From Elusimicrobiales bacterium (GTDB taxonomy: Bacteria; Elusimicrobiota; Elusimicrobia; Elusimicrobiales; UBA9959), in NCBI GenBank assembly GCA_028688015.1, contig JAQTZB010000003.1, forward strand, positions 248,001-312,000: a stretch of DNA of 64,000 bases, read 5' to 3'. The translations under genes were made by a program, and so were the position numbers. The stretch's first letter is position 1. The number at the start of each line of letters is the position of its first letter. The notes beneath the pieces were generated by a model. The model was not told the origin of the DNA. It ran no database searches and saw only the letters and a program-made list of their open reading frames with translations. Shown piece by piece: positions 22,044 to 31,404 of the stretch.

Positions 22044-23066
22044 CTAGGCGCCCGCTGCCAGCTGGCCGCAGGCCGCGGCGATGTCGGCGCCCTTCTCCGG
22101 GCGCAGGTAGGTGCGCACTCCGGCGCGAATGAGCTCCAGTTGGAACTCCTTGACGCGGGGCGACTCGCCGCCGTGAGCGCCGGGCGGGTTGTAGGGGATC
22201 AGGTTCACCCGGCAGGGGATGTCGCCTATCAGCCGGGCCAGCAGCGCGGAATCTGCCGGGCGGTCGTTGAGGCCGGGGAACAGGATATACTCGAACATCA
22301 CCAGGGCCTTGCGCGCGGCGCAGTAGGCGCGCACCGCCTCCAGCACCCTGCGCAGCGGATATTTTTTCTCCATCGGGGCCATACGGGCGCGTTGTTCCTC
22401 GTCGGCGGCCACTACGGAAATGGCCAGCCGCACCCGCAGGTCGGAGGCCGCCAACTCTTCTATCACCGGTATTATGCCCACGGTGGAGACCGTCATCTTG
22501 GCCTGCGGGAAATGGCGGCCCCGGCTGTCTGAAAGGATCAAGATCGCCCGCTTCACGTTCTCCCAGTTCAGGAACGGCTCGCCCATGCCCATGAAGACCA
22601 GGCTGTTCAGGGTGCCGGCCTCTTTGAGGCAGGCCTCGAACTGGGCTATGATCTCGACCGGGGTGAGCGAGCGCTTCAGCCCGAGGGCGCCGGTGGCGCA
22701 GAAGGTGCAGCCGCAGGAGCAGCCGGACTGCGATGAGAGGCAGGCCGCAACCCTGTCCTTGGCGGGCAGCACCACGCATTCGGCGGGGGCGCCGCCCGGG
22801 AAGCGGAAAAGTAATTTTTTAGTGCCGTCCTTCGAAAGCTGGACGCGCTCCGGCCCCGGCAGCGGGGGGAGGGAGAAAGCCTTGTCCAAGGCCGCGCAGA
22901 CGCGAGGCGGCACGTTCCAGAGCGCGCCCCCGGCCGCGGTTTTGCCCCGGTGCACGGCCAGGAAGACGGCCTCGGCGTGGGCAGGCTTCTCGCCGAGGGC
23001 CGCCAGGGCGTCAGCCAGCTCCAGGCGGGTCAGGCCGCGCAGGTCGGGTAAGCCTTGGGTCTCCAT
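22044..23066 (-). CDS. rlmN: RlmN-family radical SAM rRNA methyltransferase
   Basis: QSGCSCGCTFCATG, FMGMGEPFLNW. Confidence 0.93.
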   Translation of the reverse strand: METQGLPDLRGLTRLELADALAALGEKPAHAEAVFLAVHRGKTAAGGALWNVPPRVCAALDKAFSLPPLPGPERVQLSKDGTKKLLFRFPGGAPAECVVLPAKDRVAACLSSQSGCSCGCTFCATGALGLKRSLTPVEIIAQFEACLKEAGTLNSLVFMGMGEPFLNWENVKRAILILSDSRGRHFPQAKMTVSTVGIIPVIEELAASDLRVRLAISVVAADEEQRARMAPMEKKYPLRRVLEAVRAYCAARKALVMFEYILFPGLNDRPADSALLARLIGDIPCRVNLIPYNPPGAHGGESPRVKEFQLELIRAGVRTYLRPEKGADIAAACGQLAAGA

Positions 23067-23198
23067 TCAGGTCTATTCTATTAAATCCCGGGGTTGCCTT
23101 TGGTCAATGGTAAAGTTTCTTTTATTATGAGAAAATATCCCTAACGGCGTTTAAGCCCCCCGCCGGGGGCAGGTTCAAGTTCTTCCAAGGAGCTCTTC

Positions 23199-25124
23199 AT
23201 GAAACAGAACATCGTCGAAAAGATCCTCGTTTCCCACCTCAAAGAAGGCGAGTACGTCAAAGGCCGCGAGATCGGCATCCGCATAGACCAGACCCTGACG
23301 CAGGACGCTACCGGGACCATGGCTTACCTGCAGTTCGAGGCGATGGGCCTCAAAGACATCAAGACGGACCTGTCTGTTTCCTATGTCGACCACAACACGG
23401 TGCAGGTCGGCTTCGAGAACGCCGACGACCACCGCTACCTGCGCACCGTCGCGGCGCGCTACGGCGTGGTGTTCTCCCGCCCGGGCAACGGCATCTGCCA
23501 CCAGGTGCACCTGGAGCGCTTCGGCAAACCCGGCACCACGCTGCTGGGCTCCGACTCCCACACTCCCACCGGCGGCGGCATAGGCCAGGTGGCCATCGGC
23601 GCGGGCGGTCTCGACGTGGCCGTGGCGATGGGCGGCGGCCTGTTCTATACTGCGGCCCCTAAGGTTTACCTGGTGCACCTCACCGGCGAACTGAAACCCT
23701 GGGTCACAGCGAAAGACGTCGTCTTGAAAATGCTCGAGCTCCTGACCACCAAGGGCAACGTGGGCGTTATGCTTGAATACGGCGGCCCCGGGGTCAAAAC
23801 CCTCTCCGTGCCGCAGCGCGCCACCATAGCCAACATGGGCGCAGAGATGGGCGTGACCTGCTCGGTCTTCCCGTCCGATTCCGTGACGCATAAGTTCCTG
23901 AAGGCCCAGCAGCGCGAGGGCGACTGGACGGAGCTGAAGGCCGACGCGGGCGCAGAATACGACCGCGTGATAGAGCTGGACCTCGGCGCCGTAGAACCGC
24001 TGGCCGCCGCACCGCACAGCCCGGGCAACGTCAAGAAGATAGCGGACCTCGCAGGCGCCGCCGTGGACCAGGTCTGCATCGGCTCCTGCACCAACTCCTC
24101 CTACCGCGACATGATGACCGTGGCCGCGATCCTCAAAGGCCACACCGTGATGCCCGGCCTCACGCTGGGCATCGCGCCCGGCTCCCGCCAGGTGCTGCAG
24201 ATGCTCGCCAAGAACGGCGCGCTCGCGGACATGATAGGCGCGGGCGCCCGCATCCTCGAGAGCGCCTGCGGCTTCTGCATCGGCAACCACTTCTCGCCCA
24301 AGAGCGGCGGCGTCAGCCTGCGCACGTCCAACCGCAACTTCGAGGCCCGCAGCGGCACCGCCGACGCGCAGGTGTACCTGGTCAGCCCCGAGGTGGCCGC
24401 GCTGGCCGCCCTCACCGGCAAGTTCACCGACCCGCGCAAGTCCCACGTGAAGTTCCCGGAGATCCACGAGCCGCACGAGTTCCTGGCCGACGACACGATG
24501 TTCATCAAACCCACGGCGGCGCTGAGGAAAACCGAGGTCTTCCGCGGCCCCAACATCGGCGAACCGCCCAAGAACGGCCGGATGCCGGAAGCGCTCAACG
24601 GCGAGGTGATGATCCACGTCGGCGACAAGATCACCACCGACCACATCATGCCGGCCGGCGCGCGGCTGAAGTACCGTTCCAACGTGCCCAAGTACGCGCA
24701 GTTCGTGTTCGAGAACGTGGACAAGACCTTCCCGGACCGCTGCCTCAGGAGCAAGTCTCACAACATCATCGTGGCCGGAGACTCCTACGGCCAGGGCTCG
24801 AGCCGCGAGCACGCGGCCATGTGCCCGATGTTCCTGGGCGTCAAGGCAGTGCTCGCCAAGTCGTTCGAGCGCATCCACGCGGCCAACCTCATCAACTTCG
24901 GCATCGCGCCGCTGACGTTCAGGAACCCGGCGGACTACGAAAAGGTGCAGAAGGGCGACAAGCTGACCTGCCCGGTCTGGCATGACGCCTTCGCGAAGGG
25001 GCTGCCGGTAGTCCTGCGCAACGAGCGCACCGGCGCCGACATAGAATGCGTCTGCGCTCTCTCCGACCGCCAGCGGGGCATACTCGCCTCCGGCGGCCTG
25101 CTGAACCACACTACCGGCAAATAA
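23199..25124 (+). CDS. acn: aconitate hydratase
   Basis: GSDSHTPTGGGIGQVAIGAGG, IGSCTNSSYRDM, GDSYGQGSSREHAA. Confidence 0.95.
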   Translation: MKQNIVEKILVSHLKEGEYVKGREIGIRIDQTLTQDATGTMAYLQFEAMGLKDIKTDLSVSYVDHNTVQVGFENADDHRYLRTVAARYGVVFSRPGNGICHQVHLERFGKPGTTLLGSDSHTPTGGGIGQVAIGAGGLDVAVAMGGGLFYTAAPKVYLVHLTGELKPWVTAKDVVLKMLELLTTKGNVGVMLEYGGPGVKTLSVPQRATIANMGAEMGVTCSVFPSDSVTHKFLKAQQREGDWTELKADAGAEYDRVIELDLGAVEPLAAAPHSPGNVKKIADLAGAAVDQVCIGSCTNSSYRDMMTVAAILKGHTVMPGLTLGIAPGSRQVLQMLAKNGALADMIGAGARILESACGFCIGNHFSPKSGGVSLRTSNRNFEARSGTADAQVYLVSPEVAALAALTGKFTDPRKSHVKFPEIHEPHEFLADDTMFIKPTAALRKTEVFRGPNIGEPPKNGRMPEALNGEVMIHVGDKITTDHIMPAGARLKYRSNVPKYAQFVFENVDKTFPDRCLRSKSHNIIVAGDSYGQGSSREHAAMCPMFLGVKAVLAKSFERIHAANLINFGIAPLTFRNPADYEKVQKGDKLTCPVWHDAFAKGLPVVLRNERTGADIECVCALSDRQRGILASGGLLNHTTGK

Positions 25125-25135
25125 AGGAAATCATC

Positions 25136-26449
25136 ATGGCACAACGCGGCATCAGGGAATACGAAGGCAAGAAGATACTTTTCGACGGGCTGGCCAAAAC
25201 CCTCCCGTCCTTTAAGGGCAAGTCGGAAAAGCTGGCGCTTGTCAGGCCGGACACCGATCCCAAGAAACTCGTCAAGGACCACCCGTGGCTGCTCAAGGAA
25301 AAGCTGGTGGCCAAGCCCGACCAGCTGTTCGGCAAGCGCGGCAAGCACGGCCTGCTGTGCCTGAACGCCGACTTCAAGACCGCCTGGAACTGGATCAGCG
25401 AGCGGATGAACAAGACGGTCACCGTGGGCAAGACCACCGGCGAGCTGAATGTCTTCATGATAGAGCCGTTCACCCCGCATAAAGAGGACGCTGAAGAGTG
25501 CTACGTGGCCATCCGCGCCTACCGCGACTACGATACGGTGTACCTCTCCAACAAGGGCGGCATCTATGTCGAGGAGAACTGGGACAAGGTAAAAGAAACC
25601 CGCGTGCCGATCCTCTCCTCCATAGACGACGTGAAACTCAATATGCCCGAATTCGGCAAGCGGCGCGCGCAGATAGAGGAATTCGTGCGCGCGCTCTACA
25701 AAGTCTATGCCGAGGGCCACTTTACATACCTGGAGATAAACCCGTTCACTTTCCTCGGCGACGAGATAGTGCCGCTGGACCTGGTGGCGCGCGTGGACGA
25801 CACCGCGGCCTTCGAGTGCACCAGGATCTGGGGCGACCTGGAGTTTCCGTCCTCTTTCGGCCAGCATCTGACGAAGGAAGAGGAATTCATCCGCTCGGTG
25901 GACGAAGGCACCGGCGCGAGCCTGAAACTTACGATGCTCAACCCCGACGGCCGCGTGTGGAACATGGTGGCCGGGGGCGGCGCATCCGTGATCTACGCGG
26001 ACACCGTCTGCGACCTGGGCTTCTCCAAGGACCTCGCCAATTACGGAGAGTACTCCGGCGACCCGTCGGCCGAGGACACCTACCAGTACGCGCGCACCAT
26101 CCTGGACCTGATGACGCGCAAGAAGGACCCGCGCGGCAAGGTGCTCATCATCGGCGGCGGCATAGCCAACTTCACCGACGTGGCCAAGACCTTCAAGGGC
26201 ATCATCAGGGCCCTGACCGAGTATAAGCAGAAGCTCGTGGACGGCAAGGTGAAGATCTACGTGCGCCGCGGCGGCCCCAACTACAAGGAAGGCCTGGCCA
26301 ACATGCGCAAGCTGGGCGAGACCCTGGGCGTGCCGATAGAGGTGTACGGCCCCGAGACCCACATGACCGCCGTGGTTTCCATGGCCCTCAACCCGGCCCC
26401 GGCCAAAGCCCCGGCCTGCAAGCCTGCCAAAGCGGGAGGTAAGAAATAA
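25136..26449 (+). CDS. aclB: ATP-citrate lyase, ATP-grasp subunit (AclB in Chlorobium nomenclature)
   Basis: MAQRGIREYEGKKIL; GGGIANFTDVAKTFKGIIRAL; adjacent to aclA. Confidence 0.88.
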   Translation: MAQRGIREYEGKKILFDGLAKTLPSFKGKSEKLALVRPDTDPKKLVKDHPWLLKEKLVAKPDQLFGKRGKHGLLCLNADFKTAWNWISERMNKTVTVGKTTGELNVFMIEPFTPHKEDAEECYVAIRAYRDYDTVYLSNKGGIYVEENWDKVKETRVPILSSIDDVKLNMPEFGKRRAQIEEFVRALYKVYAEGHFTYLEINPFTFLGDEIVPLDLVARVDDTAAFECTRIWGDLEFPSSFGQHLTKEEEFIRSVDEGTGASLKLTMLNPDGRVWNMVAGGGASVIYADTVCDLGFSKDLANYGEYSGDPSAEDTYQYARTILDLMTRKKDPRGKVLIIGGGIANFTDVAKTFKGIIRALTEYKQKLVDGKVKIYVRRGGPNYKEGLANMRKLGETLGVPIEVYGPETHMTAVVSMALNPAPAKAPACKPAKAGGKK

Positions 26450-28278
26450 TGAAACCCGAGCTTTTCACCAAAGATACTACCGCCATAGTTTACGGCTACC
26501 ATGTCAACGCCATCCAGCGCATGCTGGACTTCGACTACGCGGCGGGCCGCAAGGTCCCGTCGGTGGCGGCCATCGTGAACCCCGGCAGCGAGGGCGTGCA
26601 CAAAGTTTTCTTCGGCAAGGGCGAGATCCTGCTGCCGGTCTACCGCGACCTGAAGTCCGCGGCGGCCAGGCACCCCAAGTCCGACGTGGTGGTGAACTTC
26701 GCCTCCTACCGCTCGGCCTTCGATAGTTCCATGGAGGCCCTCAACCACCCCAACATCCGCACCGTGTGCGTGATCGCCGAGGGCGTGCCGGAGCGCCGCG
26801 CGCGCATCCTGGCCGCGACCGCCGCCAAGCTCGACAAGATGGTCATCGGGCCCGCCACCGTGGGCGGCATCAAGGCCGGCTGCTTCAAGATAGCCAATAC
26901 CGCCGGCACTTACGAGAACATCGTGGAATCCAAGCTGCACCGGCCCGGCTCCGTCGGGTTCGTGTCCAAGTCGGGCGGCCTGTCCAACGAGTGCTACAAC
27001 ATCATAGCCCGCAATACCGACGGCCTTTACGAAGGCATCGCCATAGGCGGCGACGCCTACCCCGGCTCTACGCTGCTGGACCATATCCTGCGCTACGAGG
27101 CCATCCCCGCTGTGAAGCTGATCGTCGCGCTGGGCGAGATAGGCGGCACCGAAGAGCTGCGCATCGTCGAAGCCCTCAAGGCCAAAAAGATCACCAAGCC
27201 GCTGGTCATCTGGGTGACCGGCACCTGCTCCAAGATGTTCCCCGCGGGCGTGCAGTTCGGCCACGCGGGCGCCAAGGCCGGCTCCGACCTGGAGACAGCC
27301 GACGCCAAGAACGCCGCCCTTAAGGCCGCCGGCGCCATAGTGCCGGCTTCCTTCGACGACTACGGCGTGAAGATCAACGAGACTTACGAGAAGCTGGTAA
27401 AGAAGGGCGTCATCAAGCCCGCGGCCGACGTGCCGGCCCCCGCCCTGCCGCTGGACTTCGCGCAGGCGCTGAAAGAGGGCAAGATCCGCAAGGCCACCAC
27501 CTTCATCAACACCATCTCCAACGAGAAGAAGGAGGAGCTGGAATACCTGAACATACCGATCTCCAGGGTGCTGGGCAGCGGCATGGGCATCGGCGGCGTG
27601 ATAGGGCTGCTCTGGTTCAAGCGGCAGTTGCCCGATTACGGCAGCAAGTTCCTGGAGACCGCGCTGATGCTGACCGCGGACCACGGCCCCGCCGTGAGCG
27701 GCGCGCATAACGCCATCGTGGCGGCGCGCGCCGGCAAGGACATCATCTCGGCGCTGGCCTCGGGCCTGCTGACCATCGGCCCGCGCTTCGGCGGCGCCAT
27801 CGACGGCGCGGCGCAGCAGTTCAAGCGCGCCTTCGACGCCGGTCTCACTCCGGAGCAGTTCATAAGGGACATGAAGGGCAAGGGCGCCAACATCCCCGGC
27901 ATCGGCCACAAAGTGAAGAGCCTGACCAACCCCGACATGCGCGTGACGCAGCTCAAGGCCTTCTGCAAGAAGCATTTCAAGAAGACCGACCTGCTCGACT
28001 ACGCCCTCGCCGTGGAACAGCTGACCACCAAGAAGAAGGGCAACCTGATACTCAACGTGGACGGCTGCATCGGCATCGCCTTCGTGGACATGCTGTCGAG
28101 CAGCGGCCAGTTCAGCAAGGACGAGATAGACAACATCGTCAACATGGGCTGCCTGAACGCCCTGTTCGTGGTGGGCCGCTCCATCGGCATCTTCGGGCAC
28201 ATCTTCGACCAGAAGCGCCTGAAGCAGCCCCTGTACCGCACCCCGTACGACGAGATAGCCTACATGACGGACCTGTAA
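26449..28278 (+). CDS. aclA: ATP-citrate lyase, CoA-ligase/citryl-CoA lyase subunit (AclA)
   Basis: GPATVGGIKAGCFKIANTAG, YEGIAIGGDAYPGSTLLDHILRYE, FGHAGA phospho-His; C-terminal citrate-synthase-like domain. Confidence 0.93.
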   Translation: MKPELFTKDTTAIVYGYHVNAIQRMLDFDYAAGRKVPSVAAIVNPGSEGVHKVFFGKGEILLPVYRDLKSAAARHPKSDVVVNFASYRSAFDSSMEALNHPNIRTVCVIAEGVPERRARILAATAAKLDKMVIGPATVGGIKAGCFKIANTAGTYENIVESKLHRPGSVGFVSKSGGLSNECYNIIARNTDGLYEGIAIGGDAYPGSTLLDHILRYEAIPAVKLIVALGEIGGTEELRIVEALKAKKITKPLVIWVTGTCSKMFPAGVQFGHAGAKAGSDLETADAKNAALKAAGAIVPASFDDYGVKINETYEKLVKKGVIKPAADVPAPALPLDFAQALKEGKIRKATTFINTISNEKKEELEYLNIPISRVLGSGMGIGGVIGLLWFKRQLPDYGSKFLETALMLTADHGPAVSGAHNAIVAARAGKDIISALASGLLTIGPRFGGAIDGAAQQFKRAFDAGLTPEQFIRDMKGKGANIPGIGHKVKSLTNPDMRVTQLKAFCKKHFKKTDLLDYALAVEQLTTKKKGNLILNVDGCIGIAFVDMLSSSGQFSKDEIDNIVNMGCLNALFVVGRSIGIFGHIFDQKRLKQPLYRTPYDEIAYMTDL

Positions 28279-28294
28279 GGCTCCGGCAAAACGG

Positions 28295-28327
28295 AGAGCC
28301 CCGGGCAAGACCGGGGCTCTTTTTTTG
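28295..28327 (+). terminator. intrinsic terminator of acl operon
   Basis: agagccccgg-gcaaga-ccggggctcttttttt. Confidence 0.85.
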
Positions 28328-28385
28328 CCGCGGAAACACGTTCTAAAATAATTTGTATACTTTTTTCGCCAGATTAAGGAGCCCT

Positions 28386-28709
28386 ATGCCAGGATACCAG
28401 CACCCGTGCCGCTACTGCGGCGAACTAGCCCCGCCGGACGCGGCCGCCTGCCCGGCCTGCGGCAAGGTCAACCCCTGCGGCGACTTGCGCTGTCATAAAT
28501 GCCGCGCGCCCGTGAAAGAGACCTGGAAGGCCTGCGCCGGCTGCGGCCTGAAACTCGAGACCATCTGCCCCAAATGCGGCAAACCCGTTTTCTTCGGGGA
28601 TTACTGCGGCTGCGGCGCCAAGCTAACCGTGGTTTGCGCCTGCGGCGAGGAACAGCCGCCGGTGTCGCCCAACTGCCGCAAATGCGGAAAAAAGCTCGGA
28701 GGCAAATAG
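28386..28709 (+). CDS. multi-zinc-ribbon protein
   Basis: Repeated CxxC pairs throughout. Confidence 0.75.
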   Translation: MPGYQHPCRYCGELAPPDAAACPACGKVNPCGDLRCHKCRAPVKETWKACAGCGLKLETICPKCGKPVFFGDYCGCGAKLTVVCACGEEQPPVSPNCRKCGKKLGGK

Positions 28710-28710
28710 C

Positions 28711-29376
28711 ATGTCGAACCTGATAGGATTTACCAGCAACTTCGCCGACAACAGCACCGAGGCCGGCTTCCAGTTCACTTTCTTTTGCGACACCTGCAGG
28801 GAGGGCTACAAGACCCGCTTCACGGAATCGAGCACCTACAAGAAGAAGAAGTTCTTCAAGGGCCTCGGCGACGTGATCAGCGCGGTGGCGAGCATCGCCG
28901 GGCAGAACAGCCTGGGCTCTACGCTGGAGCGCGGCACCAACGCCATCAGCGCCAAGTTCACAGGGATGTCGCCGGAATGGCACAAGGAGCACGAAGCGGC
29001 CTTCGAGCTGGCGCAGAACGAGGCCAAGGGGCATTTCACGCGCTGCCCGAAGTGCAGCAAGTGGGCCTGCGGCAACTGCTGGAACGAGCAGGAGGGCCTC
29101 TGCGTCAAGGACGCCCCGAGGGCGAACGTCGAGATCGCCGCCGCCAAGTCCCAGAAGATGGTAGAGGACATACAGGCGGCTGCGGCTTCAACGCCGGTTT
29201 TCACCGGCAAGATAGAGAGCAAGCAGACTATCTGCTTCAAGTGCGGCAAGCCCTCGGGCGAAGGCAAGTTCTGCAACAACTGCGGCGCCTCGCTGGAGCT
29301 GCCCAAATGCCCCGCCTGCGGCAAGCCCAGCCAGCAGGGCGCGCGGTTCTGCGGCGAGTGCGGCGCCAAGTTCTAG
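28711..29376 (+). CDS. zinc-ribbon protein with C-terminal double zinc ribbon
   Basis: CDTCREGY, CPKCSKWACGNC, ICFKCGKPSGEGKFCNNCG. Confidence 0.75.
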   Translation: MSNLIGFTSNFADNSTEAGFQFTFFCDTCREGYKTRFTESSTYKKKKFFKGLGDVISAVASIAGQNSLGSTLERGTNAISAKFTGMSPEWHKEHEAAFELAQNEAKGHFTRCPKCSKWACGNCWNEQEGLCVKDAPRANVEIAAAKSQKMVEDIQAAAASTPVFTGKIESKQTICFKCGKPSGEGKFCNNCGASLELPKCPACGKPSQQGARFCGECGAKF

Positions 29377-29396
29377 CCCCGCCCATAAACAAATAA

Positions 29397-29427
29397 AGAG
29401 CCCCGGCCAGCCCGGGGCTTTTTGTTT
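29397..29427 (+). terminator. intrinsic terminator
   Basis: agccccgg/ccggggct then ttttgttt. Confidence 0.75.
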
Positions 29428-29432
29428 GCACT

Positions 29433-29647
29433 GCGGAAGGAAGGCTGGCTGCGAGCGATTTTAGGCCGCAGGGCCAAGGTCCGGAGCGGACCGCCTATCA
29501 TTAGGGCGGCGGCGGAGACTGTTTGAGGAGCGCACTGTGTGCGCGACGGATGGAGCGCAGCGACAGGTCTTCGTTCTCCGCCGGCGGAGGACCGCAGGCC
29601 CTCTTCTGCCGCGGCCGCTTATGAGCGAGCGGCCAGCCTTCCTTCCG
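29433..29647. repeat. element bounded by 17-bp perfect terminal inverted repeats
   Basis: gcggaaggaaggctggc ... gccagccttccttccgc; several internal hairpins. Confidence 0.7.
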
Positions 29648-29657
29648 CTCCCCGGAT

Positions 29658-30665
29658 CTAAGCCGCGAGCTCGAACATTTTGTCGATGGATCTTTTGGCG
29701 CGGGCCGCGATGTCCGCGGGCACGGTCACTTCTTCGGGGGCCGGGTCCTTGAACAGGGCCAGGACGCTATCGAGGGTGATGGACTTCATGTACGGGCAGA
29801 GCCGGCACATGGCGATGAAGTTCTTCTGCGGGAATTTAAGCCGTGCCAGCTCGCCGAAACCGCACTCGGTCACCAGCAGGTAGGCCGCGGCGTTGGTGTT
29901 CTCGACATAGCGCATCATGTCGCCGGTGCCGCCCATGAAGTCCACCGCCGCTATCAGTTCCGAAGGGCACTCGGCATGCGCCAGCACGGCCAGGCCGGGA
30001 TGCTTCTGCCGGTAAACCTTTATCAGCTCCGGGGTGAAGTGCTCGTGCACGATGCAGGTGCCCTTCCAGAGGATGATGTCCTTGCCGGGCGTCTTGCCCA
30101 AAGTTTTGGCCAGGTTGGCCCCCATGAAGCGGTCCGGCACGAAGATGACCTTCTCGTGCTTCTCGTACATCTTGCGCAGGATCTTCTCGGCGTTGGCGCT
30201 GGTCACGATGCAGTCCGACTCGGCCTTCACTTCGGCCGAGGTGTTTATATAGGTGACTACCGGGAGGCCCGGGTAGTCGGCCTTCAGTTTCCGCACGTCC
30301 TGCCCGGTGATGGCCTCCGAGAGCGAGCACCCGGCGTTTTTAGACGGGACATAGACCTTTTTGGCGGGATTGAGGATCTTTGCCGTCTCGGCCATGAAAT
30401 GCACGCCGCAGAAAATTATAATATCCGCGGCCGTCTTGCGGCAGTCGTCCGCGAGCTTGTAGGAATCCCCGACCAGGTCGCCGATGCCGAGGATGATGTC
30501 CGGCGTCTGGTAGACGTGGGCGCAGATCACGGCGTTCTTTTCCCGCTTCAGCCGGTTGATCTCCAGCGTCTGGGCCGCCACCTGTTCCAGGGCGCCCTCC
30601 GCGCAGCGCCTGTGCAGGCCCAGCGAGGTCAATCTCTTTATCTCTTCGTCAAGCGCCGCGTCCAT
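29658..30665 (-). CDS. nadA: quinolinate synthase
   Basis: AHVYQTPDIILGIGDLVGDSYKLA; FCGVHFMAETAKIL; AHAECPSELI. Confidence 0.94.
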   Translation of the reverse strand: MDAALDEEIKRLTSLGLHRRCAEGALEQVAAQTLEINRLKREKNAVICAHVYQTPDIILGIGDLVGDSYKLADDCRKTAADIIIFCGVHFMAETAKILNPAKKVYVPSKNAGCSLSEAITGQDVRKLKADYPGLPVVTYINTSAEVKAESDCIVTSANAEKILRKMYEKHEKVIFVPDRFMGANLAKTLGKTPGKDIILWKGTCIVHEHFTPELIKVYRQKHPGLAVLAHAECPSELIAAVDFMGGTGDMMRYVENTNAAAYLLVTECGFGELARLKFPQKNFIAMCRLCPYMKSITLDSVLALFKDPAPEEVTVPADIAARAKRSIDKMFELAA

Positions 30666-30666
30666 A

Positions 30667-31404
30667 TCAGCCCTTAAGCGTCCACTTGCCCAGGATGTCT
30701 GGGTGGTTGGTAAATATGCCGTCCACGCCTATGGCCTGCATGCGCTTAGCATCCTTTTTAGTGTTGACCGTGTAGACGCAGGCGTTGAAACCGGCTTTCC
30801 TGATGCGGGAAATGTTGATCTTGAACGCGATGCGCAGGGCCAGGTGAAAGTTGACGGCCCCCACGGAGCGCGCCTTGCGCAGGGCGGGCAGCAGCAGCAC
30901 TGTGCTGAGGCCGTGGCCCAGGTAGGCCAGCTTGACCGTATGCGACAGCGCCCGCAGGCGCTTCAGTGTGCCGTGGTCAAAGCTGGAGATCACCGACTTC
31001 TCCAGCAGGCCGGCGCGGTGTTTAATAAAATCCAGAAGTTTCTTTTCAATGCCCGGGTAGACGTTGCCGTCGTTCTTCACCTCGAAGTTCAGCCAGTCGG
31101 CGTGCGGGCCGATGAGGTCGATGACTTCGGCCAGCAGCGGGACATGCTGGGGACGGCGGTCGGCCCGGTAATGCCAGGCCACGTTGAACTTCTTTAATTC
31201 CTCGTAGGTGCAGTCCGCTATCTTAACGGGCCTGCCGGCGGTATGCTCCAGGGAATAATCGTGGTGCACCACCAGTTCGCCGTCCCTGGTCTGGTGCACG
31301 TCGAACTCGAAGTCGCGGGAGCCCATCTCCACTGCCAGCTTAAAGGCCTTCAGGGTGTTTTCCGGCGCATAGGCCGACGCGCCGCGGTGGGAAATTATTT
31401 TCAT
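30667..31404 (-). CDS. glycerophosphodiester phosphodiesterase
   Basis: ISHRGASAYAPENTLKAFKLAVEMG; FDVHQTRDGELVVHHD. Confidence 0.9.
   Translation of the reverse strand: MKIISHRGASAYAPENTLKAFKLAVEMGSRDFEFDVHQTRDGELVVHHDYSLEHTAGRPVKIADCTYEELKKFNVAWHYRADRRPQHVPLLAEVIDLIGPHADWLNFEVKNDGNVYPGIEKKLLDFIKHRAGLLEKSVISSFDHGTLKRLRALSHTVKLAYLGHGLSTVLLLPALRKARSVGAVNFHLALRIAFKINISRIRKAGFNACVYTVNTKKDAKRMQAIGVDGIFTNHPDILGKWTLKG

Noticed and set aside
23175-25109. 644-aa antisense ORF across aconitase
   Set aside because: Mirror ORF; His/Val/Ala/Gly-biased translation typical of antisense artefacts
26281-28308. 675-aa antisense ORF across aclA
   Set aside because: Mirror ORF of a well-supported gene, no recognisable domains
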